Assembly: GCA_900542495.1 (NCBI GenBank)
Contig: UQNW01000005.1
Span: forward strand, 95,714-159,713
Direction: 5' to 3'
Length of the DNA stretch: 64,000 nt
Source of the DNA: an uncultured Roseburia sp.
GTDB lineage: Bacteria; Bacillota; Clostridia; Lachnospirales; Lachnospiraceae
Below are positions 7,834 to 15,589 of the stretch, piece by piece; positions within the stretch are counted from its first letter, which is position 1, and each line of letters opens with the position of its first letter. Both the position numbers and the translations under genes were made by a program. Under the pieces are notes generated by a model. The model made no database searches. It was not told where the DNA came from and worked only from the letters and a program-made list of their open reading frames with translations.

Positions 7834-8307
7834 ATGAAACAATTTTCATCCAACAAAAGCCTTTTTATTATGTTTCTGCTCATTCCACTTGCAGCCGGTT
7901 CAATCTCTGCTCTGCTAAGTGGAAATATGTCTGGTTCCTATGCCTCGTTTGCCAAACCCTCTTTTGCACCACCCGGTATCTTATTTCCGATTGTGTGGAC
8001 GATTCTGTATCTGCTTATGGGAATTTCTTCCTATTTAATTGTGCAGTCAGATCACCCTGACAAATGTCTGGCACTCCGCATTTATTTTATCCAGCTGTTT
8101 TTTAATTTTGTATGGAGCATTCTTTTCTTTGGATTTTCAAATTATCTTCTGGCATTTTTCTGGCTGCTCCTGCTGATTCTGTTGATCATCATTATGATTG
8201 TACGTTTTTATAAAATAAAACCACTCGCAGCATATTTGCAGATTCCTTATCTGCTTTGGTGCATATTTGCTGCTGTACTGAATTTTTCCGTGTACCTTTT
8301 AAACTAA
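7834..8307 (+). CDS. tspO: TspO/MBR family membrane protein
   Basis: 157 residues with five membrane helices, the TspO/peripheral benzodiazepine receptor fold, which binds tetrapyrroles and similar ligands. Family signs are SFAKPSFAPPGILFPIVWTI (helix 1-2 loop) and the FNFVWSILFFG and LWCIFAAVLNFSVYLLN helices. Length is normal. It is monocistronic with no functional partner next to it; hemZ is 17 kb away. Confidence 0.9.
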   Translation: MKQFSSNKSLFIMFLLIPLAAGSISALLSGNMSGSYASFAKPSFAPPGILFPIVWTILYLLMGISSYLIVQSDHPDKCLALRIYFIQLFFNFVWSILFFGFSNYLLAFFWLLLLILLIIIMIVRFYKIKPLAAYLQIPYLLWCIFAAVLNFSVYLLN

Positions 8308-8408
8308 AATATGTTATACTGTCTGTAGTTGTTCTGCCAAAACAGGCAGTTCTATCAGCAAATACATACCAAATGTTTTGCATGCATTAGAAGAAAGCGA
8401 GAATTACT

Positions 8409-9665
8409 ATGAACAAGAAAGATATTTTAGAGATTAAGCGGCGTTTTAAAAAGGAAGCCTGCACCTTTACAAGAATGTGTGGATGTTATGTAGACGCCGA
8501 CCACAATAAAATCACGAAAATCGGAGAAACGTTTCTGAATCTGGAAGATGAGGAATTTTACAAGTATTTAGAGATTGCCAAAAAAGTTTTATCCGGCACG
8601 ATAGGTAATAATCTTTTAGAGCTGGAATTTCCACTGGCAGAAGAAGCTGCCGGCGGCAGACAGCAGTTTTTAATGGGGCTGCGCGAAAGTAAGTTAAAAA
8701 ATGACGACCTGCTGGATACTTTTTATGACATGATCATTGACAGCTATGATTACGTTGGAAATTATCTCATCCTGATTTTCCACGATGCCTATGACGTTAT
8801 GACCAAAACCTCGGACAACGATAAATTAGATGAATCCGAAGAAGTTTACGAATATCTGCTTTGTGCAATCTGTCCTGTGAACCTCACAAAACCAGGGCTT
8901 GGTTATCGTGAAGATGAAAACCGCATCGGACCACGCATCCGCGACTGGGTTGTCGGTGCACCGGATACCGGTTTCGTATTTCCTGCATTTACAGACCGAA
9001 GCACAGACATCCATTCCGTCATGTTTTACACAAGGGATACCAAAACTCCTCATGCCGAATTTATGGAAGCTGGTCTTGGCTGTGGTGCAAAATTCACTGC
9101 AACCGAAAAGAAGCTTACTTTCCAGAATATTGTAAAGGATGTGATTGGCGAGGACGATGAGGAAAGTGATGCAATGTTCCTTGACATTCAGGGAAATCTG
9201 AGTGGTCTTATCGAGGTTCCAGCAGAGGACGAAGAAGAAAAAGAACCAACACCCCTTACCATGTCCGATATTGCTTCCGTTCTCTCTGACAGCGGTCTTT
9301 CCGAAGAACAGACTGCCGTTATCGAAAAAACATATGAAGATACTTTTGGAGAAGATCTTCCTTCTGCGGAGCATTTAGTTGATCCGAAATTAGTAGAGGC
9401 AAATGCAAAACGTAAGGAAAAATTAGAGTTAGTCGAACAGGTAGAAAGCTTAAAACACCAGTTGGAAGAAACCCGCTCTATTCCTGTTGATGAATCAGAT
9501 GACTCTGATGTTCCGGCTGTTAAAACGTATGATGTGATTCTTCGAGTAAAACCCGAAAAAGTTGGTCAGATTCATTCTGACACTATTAACGGACAGAAAT
9601 GTCTCATCATTCCAATGGAAGAAAACGAACACGCAGCTGTCAATGGGGTCAATACTACTGTATAA
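8409..9665 (+). CDS. DUF4317 family protein
   Basis: 418-residue soluble acidic protein of a family common in Clostridia and of unknown role. Recognised by the start MNKKDILEIKRRFKKEACTF, the GCYVDADHNKI segment and the central IGPRIRDWVVGAPDTGFVFP. A Glu-rich region (about 270-285) precedes a coiled-coil stretch near residue 345. The stop codon TAA is also the first triplet of a dispersed repeat (9663-9908). No function can be proposed. Confidence 0.85.
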   Translation: MNKKDILEIKRRFKKEACTFTRMCGCYVDADHNKITKIGETFLNLEDEEFYKYLEIAKKVLSGTIGNNLLELEFPLAEEAAGGRQQFLMGLRESKLKNDDLLDTFYDMIIDSYDYVGNYLILIFHDAYDVMTKTSDNDKLDESEEVYEYLLCAICPVNLTKPGLGYREDENRIGPRIRDWVVGAPDTGFVFPAFTDRSTDIHSVMFYTRDTKTPHAEFMEAGLGCGAKFTATEKKLTFQNIVKDVIGEDDEESDAMFLDIQGNLSGLIEVPAEDEEEKEPTPLTMSDIASVLSDSGLSEEQTAVIEKTYEDTFGEDLPSAEHLVDPKLVEANAKRKEKLELVEQVESLKHQLEETRSIPVDESDDSDVPAVKTYDVILRVKPEKVGQIHSDTINGQKCLIIPMEENEHAAVNGVNTTV

Positions 9666-9908
9666 CCGGAATTTAACTGGGTAATGTAGGCTGATAGTTG
9701 TGTCTTGCTCACAAGTCAATATCATTGGTGTATACAAAGAAAAATCGTACAGACGAAATATGATGTTCCTGTTCGCAAAGCTCACAAAGGAAATCATATT
9801 TGTCTGTACGATTTTTCTTTTATTTACACTGAGAATAACTTGTGAAAGTCCCTGATACATACCAACTTTACGATTAGGATGCCGTTATAAAATCTGCTTT
9901 TGGTATTG
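9663..9908 (+). repeat. Stop-codon-anchored dispersed repeat, copy A
   Basis: Begins with the TAA of the DUF4317 gene (TAACCGGAATTTAACTGGG). It has a shortened left arm ending near CTCACAAGTCA, then a core hairpin (9740-9816): AAAATCGTACAGACGAAATATGAT, loop with TGTTCGCAAAGCTCAC, then the complement and TTTTTCTTTT. A diverged right arm follows (ACTTGTGAAAGTCC to AAAATCTGC). The core hairpin looks like a bidirectional terminator. No gene is seen between this copy and the CPBP gene. Confidence 0.85.
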
Positions 9909-9994
9909 TCAAGGCAATCAAAAACCAGAGGACAGGATTGATAAACTTGAATTTGACAAGTACCTTATAGCTTCATATTTTCAAACCTATTATA

Positions 9995-10831
9995 TCAATT
10001 TTTTCTTGATTTAATCATAAAAAATGCTATACCAGCAACTATTATGTATCCGAACAATGAAATAACAGATGATTCAATTCCAAATTCTCCACCTGTGATG
10101 GCGAAATCTTTTGAATTAAGTACATATGTCATTATAGAATATTTATCCATTTTTTCCCCAATAGCTAATCCTCCACCAATAATCACAACGTTCCAGATAG
10201 CATGAACTATTCCACTATTCCAAACTGAACCACTTTCTATTGCAATCATCGAAAACATAACGCCTACCATCGTTCCGGCGATAATTACTAATAAACAACT
10301 GCCTATTGAAAAATCCTGTCCAAGAACATGTACAATACCAAATAACATTGATGGAACAATTACAGCCACCTTAATATTCCATCTTTTCTTTAATGCATTA
10401 AGTATAACTCCTCTAAACACCATTTCTTCAACAAATCCAGCCGCTATTCCGGTAAATGCAACCCCTGCACTTAAAGTATTGAACATCTGATTTCCATTCA
10501 TATTTGAGGATACATACTTACCGTTGAATATTAAAAGATAACTTCCTTTTATAACAAATGGTAATAATACAGCTATTAAAATCCATCTTATTTTAATAGC
10601 GAATTTAGGCATTCCGAAATCCGAAGTCGGCAATTTAATAATTTTGCTAATAAACATTTTCAGAATAAGATATGTCAATCCAGCATATATAATTCCAGCA
10701 ATAATATTACAAATGCCAGTTGGAATTTTTATTATAACAAACATACTTGCAATGGATTGTGCAATAATCTGTGTGATTATTAAAATAAATATGGCAACAA
10801 ATGATGTGCTAATTACTTTTTTTGTACTCAT
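9995..10831 (-). CDS. CPBP family intramembrane glutamic protease
   Basis: 278 residues, about eight membrane helices. It carries the CPBP/Abi motifs: EEMVFRG (EExxxR), FGIVHVLGQD (FxxxH) and HAIWNV, whose Glu, Arg and His residues form the active site in this family. Members process prenylated peptides or act in bacteriocin immunity. No bacteriocin gene is seen here. The gene is more AT-rich than its neighbours and is bounded on both sides by copies of the same dispersed repeat, so it may have been acquired. Confidence 0.88.
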   Translation of the reverse strand: MSTKKVISTSFVAIFILIITQIIAQSIASMFVIIKIPTGICNIIAGIIYAGLTYLILKMFISKIIKLPTSDFGMPKFAIKIRWILIAVLLPFVIKGSYLLIFNGKYVSSNMNGNQMFNTLSAGVAFTGIAAGFVEEMVFRGVILNALKKRWNIKVAVIVPSMLFGIVHVLGQDFSIGSCLLVIIAGTMVGVMFSMIAIESGSVWNSGIVHAIWNVVIIGGGLAIGEKMDKYSIMTYVLNSKDFAITGGEFGIESSVISLFGYIIVAGIAFFMIKSRKN

Positions 10832-10910
10832 TTTATTTCTCCTTTATAACTTCCGATTGGTATGACAACATCTTATCATAACATATATGTAACTTGTCAA
10901 TTTATATATC

Positions 10911-11230
10911 GTAAATTAGGTAGATTTTGTGGCTACATTCATAACGTAAAGCAGGGCAGATATAAGAGTACATGCACAAGTCACTCACAGCGTAGATGAA
11001 AGGAAAAATCGTACAGACAAATATTATTTTCTTCGTGAGCTATGGAGATAAGACTCTTTAGAGGCTTATCGGAATGTCCAGCGAACAGAAACATAATATT
11101 TCGTCTGTACGATTTTTCTTTTTAATCAACATAGTAAGAATGACTTGTGAGAGGACGCTTATATCTGCCCTTCACTACCTATAACATAGCCACAAAATCT
11201 GCCTACATTATGTTAGTTAAACTCTGGTTA
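10911..11230 (-). repeat. Stop-codon-anchored dispersed repeat, copy B (most complete)
   Basis: Read on the minus strand it starts at the purB stop (TAACCAGAGTTTAACTAAC). The near arm has GTAGGCAGATTTTGTGGC and GTGAAGGGCAGATATAAG; the core hairpin spans 11117-11004; the far arm holds the inverse of these sequences with CATAACGTAAAGCAGGGC. The two arms of about 75-90 bases can pair almost along their length. The core loop carries an extra segment of about 38 bases between GCGAACAG and AGCTCACGAAG that other copies lack. Confidence 0.88.
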
Positions 11231-12679
11231 TACATTAATCTCAGCTGTCATGCCAAGATCTTCTTTGTTTGCCTCCAGAATCGGATTGACAACATTCGCA
11301 AGGAATTTATCTACCTGAATTGGTGCACGTCCAACATACTTCGAAGGCTCCATTGTAGCCTGTAATTCCTCTAATGTAAGATTGAAGGACGGATCTGCCG
11401 CGATCAGCTCTAACAGATTATTGTCTTTTCCTTCTACTTTGACATTCTTGCCTGCTTCCATGGAAAGCTGACGGATTTTTTCGTGCAGCTCCTGACGGTT
11501 TCCACCATTTTTTACAGCATCCATCATAATATTCTCGGTTGCCATAAATGGAAGTTCTGCCATCATATGTTTTGTAATAACTTTATCGTATACTACAAGT
11601 CCGTCTACGACATTCAGGCAGAGATCTAAAATACCATCAATTGCCAGAAATCCCTCCGGAATGCTTAATCTCTTATTTGCAGAGTCATCCAATGTTCTCT
11701 CAAACCACTGTGTTGCTGATGTGATTGCAGGATTTAATGCGTCTACCATCACATAACGGGAAAGAGAGGCGATACGCTCAGAACGCATTGGATTTCTCTT
11801 GTATGCCATAGCGGAAGATCCAATCTGATTTTTCTCAAACGGTTCTTCTACCTCTTTTAAATGCTGTAATAAACGGATATCGTTTGACATCTTATGTGCG
11901 CTTGCTGCGATTCCAGCCAAAATATTTGCAACACGTGTATCTACTTTTCTGGAATAAGTCTGACCGGAAACTGCATAGCACTCTTTAAATCCCATTTTCT
12001 TTGCGATCATTGGATCGATCTTATCGATTGTTTCCTGGTCACCATTAAATAACTCTAGGAAACTTGCCTGTGTTCCGGTTGTTCCTTTGGAACCAAGTAA
12101 TTTCAAACTTCCCATCACATACTCAAGATCTTCGAGATCCATGATAAATTCCTGTGTCCAGAGTGTTGCTCTCTTTCCAACCGTTGTCGGCTGCGCTGGC
12201 TGGAAATGTGTAAATGCAAGTGTTGGAAGATTTTTATATTTATCTGCAAATTTTGCAAGCTCGTTAATGACGTTGACCAGTTTTTTATGAACAAGCTTCA
12301 ATGCCTCATTCATAATAATAATGTCTGTATTGTCACCTACATAGCAGGATGTTGCTCCAAGGTGGATAATTCCTGCTGCCTTTGGGCACTGCTGACCATA
12401 TGCATACACATGGCTCATAACATCATGGCGTACTAATTTTTCACGCTCTCTTGCAACATCATAATTAATATCGTCTGCATGTGCCTTTAATTCGTCAATC
12501 TGTTCCTGTGTGATAACCGGTTTTCCGTTCTCACTCAAACCAAGTTCCATCTCTGTTTCTGCTAATGCGATCCACAGCTTTCTCCAGGTCTTAAACTTCA
12601 TATCCTGTGAAAAAATGTACTGCATCTCCTTACTTGCATAACGTTCTGACAGAGGACTTGTATATCTATCTGTACTCAT
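11228..12679 (-). CDS. purB: Adenylosuccinate lyase
   Basis: Fumarase-superfamily lyase acting twice in purine synthesis (SAICAR to AICAR, adenylosuccinate to AMP). 483 residues, the longer type. Landmarks are MSTDRYTSPLSERYASKEM at the start, TSCYVGDNTD, and the signature SSAMAYKRNPMRSER containing the catalytic loop. It is the last gene of purC-purF-purB (29-base gap from purF). Its TAA is the first triplet of repeat copy B. Confidence 0.97.
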   Translation of the reverse strand: MSTDRYTSPLSERYASKEMQYIFSQDMKFKTWRKLWIALAETEMELGLSENGKPVITQEQIDELKAHADDINYDVAREREKLVRHDVMSHVYAYGQQCPKAAGIIHLGATSCYVGDNTDIIIMNEALKLVHKKLVNVINELAKFADKYKNLPTLAFTHFQPAQPTTVGKRATLWTQEFIMDLEDLEYVMGSLKLLGSKGTTGTQASFLELFNGDQETIDKIDPMIAKKMGFKECYAVSGQTYSRKVDTRVANILAGIAASAHKMSNDIRLLQHLKEVEEPFEKNQIGSSAMAYKRNPMRSERIASLSRYVMVDALNPAITSATQWFERTLDDSANKRLSIPEGFLAIDGILDLCLNVVDGLVVYDKVITKHMMAELPFMATENIMMDAVKNGGNRQELHEKIRQLSMEAGKNVKVEGKDNNLLELIAADPSFNLTLEELQATMEPSKYVGRAPIQVDKFLANVVNPILEANKEDLGMTAEINV

Positions 12680-12708
12680 TTTAATCTCCTTTTTATGTTA
12701 CTTATTTT

Positions 12709-14157
12709 TTACCGCTCAAAATCGCCACGAATATCTTCTTTCGGCGGATCTAATGGATACTTTCCAGTAAAACATCCTTCGCAAATACTTAAGCCTTCCA
12801 CCATTTCGTGTAAACGCTCAACCTTTAAATATCCAAGGGTATCTGCCCCAATTATATCACGGATTTCCTCAATGCTTCTATTATACGCGATCAACTGCTC
12901 TCTCTCCGGGATATCGGTTCCAAAATAGCATGGCCATAAAAATGGCGGCGAACTGATTCTTACATGCACTTCTGTAGCACCAGCATCACGAAGCATTTTT
13001 ACAATGCGATCTGATGTTGTACCACGCACGATTGAGTCATCGATCATGATAATACGTTTTCCATTGACTGCTTCTTTTAAAACATTTAATTTTACCCGGA
13101 CACTGGATTCTCTGCTGCTCTGCTTTGGTTTGATAAAGGTTCGTCCTACATAACCATTTTTTACAAAAGCAGTTCCATACGGAATCCCTGACTGTAAGGA
13201 ATAACCTAATGCTGCTGCATTTCCGGATTCCGGCACACCGACAACAAGGTCTGCGTCCACTGCTGAATCCATCGCAAGGAAACGTCCTGCCTTGATTCTG
13301 GATGCATAAACGCTCACATCATCAATCCGGCTGTCTGGTCTTGCAAAATAAATATATTCAAAAATACATCTTGCTTCCTGCTCTTTTGGCAATGCCATGG
13401 ATAAATCAGACTGAATCCCATTTTCCGGCGTGATCGTCACAACTTCTCCCGGCAGCACATCACGAACAAAATCTGCTCCGATCGTCTCTAATGCACAGCT
13501 CTCAGATGCAAGAATGTAAGCATTATCACGCTTTCCAATACAAAGCGGTTTGAATCCAAAAGGATCTCTCGCACCAATGAGTTTTCTCGGGCTCATAACA
13601 ACCAGAGAATATGCCCCCTTTAATTTACGGCAGGCTCTTCCGACTGCCTCTTCTACTGTCTTGGATTTCAAACGCTCTCTTGCGATGTGATATGCGATCA
13701 CCTCAGAATCGATCGTTGTCTGGAAAATAGCTCCGGTATATTCCAGATCTTTGCGAAGCTCCATTGCGTTGATCAGGTTACCATTATGTGCCAGCGCCAA
13801 TGTACCTTTTACATAATTCAAAACCAGTGGCTGCGCATTTTCGCGGGTGGATGCACCTGCTGTGGAATAACGCACATGACCAACTCCAATGTCACCCTTC
13901 ATAGGCTCCAAATTTTCCTGGGTAAATACCTCATTTACAAGTCCCATTCCTTTATGGGAGGTCACTTTTCCTTTCGGTCCTTCTGTCTCACTGACCGCAA
14001 TACCACAGCTTTCCTGCCCTCTGTGCTGCAACGCAAACAGTCCATAATAAATGGTAGACGCTACATCTCCCCCATCAAAATCATACATTCCAAAAACTCC
14101 ACATTCCTCATGCAGATCATCCCATGGAGTGTCTTTTTCAAACTCGTTGTTATACAT
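12709..14157 (-). CDS. purF: Amidophosphoribosyltransferase
   Basis: First committed step of purine synthesis: glutamine plus PRPP to phosphoribosylamine. An 18-residue propeptide precedes Cys19 of ECGVFG, which becomes the N-terminal nucleophile after cleavage. Glutaminase domain about 19-250, then a phosphoribosyltransferase domain with the PRPP loop IIMIDDSIVRGTTS. Four cysteines in the positions of the Bacillus-type 4Fe-4S ligands are present (ARCIFEY, WPCYFG, and CEGC near the end), so it is the oxygen-sensitive iron-sulfur form. Middle gene of purC-purF-purB. Confidence 0.97.
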   Translation of the reverse strand: MYNNEFEKDTPWDDLHEECGVFGMYDFDGGDVASTIYYGLFALQHRGQESCGIAVSETEGPKGKVTSHKGMGLVNEVFTQENLEPMKGDIGVGHVRYSTAGASTRENAQPLVLNYVKGTLALAHNGNLINAMELRKDLEYTGAIFQTTIDSEVIAYHIARERLKSKTVEEAVGRACRKLKGAYSLVVMSPRKLIGARDPFGFKPLCIGKRDNAYILASESCALETIGADFVRDVLPGEVVTITPENGIQSDLSMALPKEQEARCIFEYIYFARPDSRIDDVSVYASRIKAGRFLAMDSAVDADLVVGVPESGNAAALGYSLQSGIPYGTAFVKNGYVGRTFIKPKQSSRESSVRVKLNVLKEAVNGKRIIMIDDSIVRGTTSDRIVKMLRDAGATEVHVRISSPPFLWPCYFGTDIPEREQLIAYNRSIEEIRDIIGADTLGYLKVERLHEMVEGLSICEGCFTGKYPLDPPKEDIRGDFER

Positions 14158-14230
14158 ATAATTGTTTCTGCCTTTCCGCTGATTTCCTGAAAATCCAGGT
14201 CAGTGTAACTCATTTATGCCTTTTGCTGAT

Positions 14231-15103
14231 TTATTCAAATTCTTTTCCAGTTAATAAAGCAAACGCTTCTTTGTATTTATCAACTGTTTTTGTTACAACT
14301 TCTTCCGGTAAAAGGAAATCATTGTCCGGATTTGCTTTTAACCAGTCTCTTACATACTGTTTATCAAAGGACGGCTGTCCTTTTCCTGCTTCATATCCTT
14401 CTAATGGCCAGAATCTTGAGCTGTCCGGTGTTAACATTTCATCGCCAAGTACTACATTTCCATTTTCATCCAGACCAAACTCAAACTTAGTATCCGCAAT
14501 GATAATTCCTTTGCTTAATGCATACTCTACACACTTTTTATAAAGGGCAATCGTTGCATCCTTGATCTTTGTCGCATATTCCTCACCTTTTCCAGGATGA
14601 AGTTTCTCTAAAACTTCCACGCTCTGCTCAAAGGAAATATTCTCATCATGATCGCCAAGATCTGCTTTTGTACTAGGTGTATAAATCGGTTCTGGTAATT
14701 TGTCTGACTCTACCAGTCCTTCTGGAAGTTTGATTCCACAAACTGTACCATTTTCTTTGTAACTTGCCCAGCCGCTTCCGGTAATATATCCACGGACAAT
14801 GCACTCGATTGGAAGCATTTCCAGCTTTTTACACATCATGCTGTTGCCATCATATTTTTCATTCTGGAAAAACTCAGGCATATCCTTTACATCTACGGAA
14901 AGCATATGGTTTGGAACGATATCCTTTGTGTAATCAAACCAGAACTTAGACATCTGTGTTAAAATAGCACCTTTTTTTGTAATCTTATTTTTTAAAATAT
15001 GGTCAAATGCTGAAATTCTATCGGTCGCCACGATAATTAAACTGTCTCCATTATCATAGACCTCACGTACTTTTCCTTCTTTTACTGGTTTAAATTCCTG
15101 CAT
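14231..15103 (-). CDS. purC: SAICAR synthetase
   Basis: Phosphoribosylaminoimidazole-succinocarboxamide synthase; joins CAIR and aspartate using ATP. The start at 15103 (MQEFKPVKEGKVREVYD) has AAGGAGG eight bases upstream; an ATG at 15148 would lack this. Motifs include IVATDRISAFDH and DTKFEFGLDENG. 290 residues. It heads the purC-purF-purB transcript from a promoter at 15230-15201. Confidence 0.96.
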   Translation of the reverse strand: MQEFKPVKEGKVREVYDNGDSLIIVATDRISAFDHILKNKITKKGAILTQMSKFWFDYTKDIVPNHMLSVDVKDMPEFFQNEKYDGNSMMCKKLEMLPIECIVRGYITGSGWASYKENGTVCGIKLPEGLVESDKLPEPIYTPSTKADLGDHDENISFEQSVEVLEKLHPGKGEEYATKIKDATIALYKKCVEYALSKGIIIADTKFEFGLDENGNVVLGDEMLTPDSSRFWPLEGYEAGKGQPSFDKQYVRDWLKANPDNDFLLPEEVVTKTVDKYKEAFALLTGKEFE

Positions 15104-15111
15104 CGATTTAT

Positions 15112-15188
15112 CCTCCTTGTTTTTGCGAAGCAAAAATCCGAACTCCAATGCGAGGAGAGGATTTTGCCTCCTTGTTTTTGCGAAGCAA
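15112..15188. repeat. 22-bp direct repeat in the purC leader
   Basis: CCTCCTTGTTTTTGCGAAGC plus AA occurs at 15112-15133 and exactly again at 15167-15188. The copy nearer purC supplies its ribosome-binding site (AAGGAGG on the minus strand); the other duplicates it further upstream. It appears to be a recent local duplication. Confidence 0.75.
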
Positions 15189-15200
15189 TATTATATCAAT

Positions 15201-15230
15201 ATTCTAATACACACGCTTTTGCAAAGTCAA
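15201..15230 (-). promoter_or_regulatory. Promoter of purC-purF-purB
   Basis: Minus strand TTGACT (15230-15225), 18 bases, TAGAAT (15206-15201). I see no purine riboswitch core or clear PurR box in the upstream stretch to 15378, which holds no gene. Confidence 0.6.
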
Positions 15231-15378
15231 TGCGTTTGCCTGTTCTTTGCCCTTTTGCACATATAGAAAATACAACCGTTTTTATAAGTATTTTTGTGCA
15301 ATTTATATTGTGTTATTAGTATCGCTTATATATGTATTTATCTGTTCTAATTTGATATATTTCAGCCAAAAAGGAAAT

Positions 15379-15589
15379 GCAAAAATCATTCACAACATAA
15401 AGAAAAATCGTACAAACGAAATATGATGTTCCTGTTCGCAAAACTCACAAAGGAAATCATATTTGTCTGCACGATTTTTCTTTTATTTACGCAGTGACTG
15501 ACATGTGCATGTACTCTTATATCTGTCCTGCTTTACGTTATGAACGCAGCCACATAATCTGCCTACATTACTGTGTTAAACTCTGGTTA
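15379..15589 (-). repeat. Stop-codon-anchored dispersed repeat, copy C (arms and core flipped)
   Basis: On the minus strand it starts at the aspS stop (TAACCAGAGTTTAACACAG). The near arm reads GTTCATAACGTAAAGCAGGAC, matching the far arm of copy B, and the core hairpin (15403-15480) is in the opposite orientation relative to the gene. The far arm is reduced to a short stretch near 15379-15400. Confidence 0.85.

Noticed and set aside
9880..9994. Possible plus-strand gene tail (KPEDRIDKLEFDKYL)
   Set aside because: Short, no start, and lies in the decayed arm of repeat copy A and the gap after it; coincidence is likely.
15189..15378. Purine riboswitch before purC
   Set aside because: I could not find the conserved core or the three-helix layout; only a promoter is supported.
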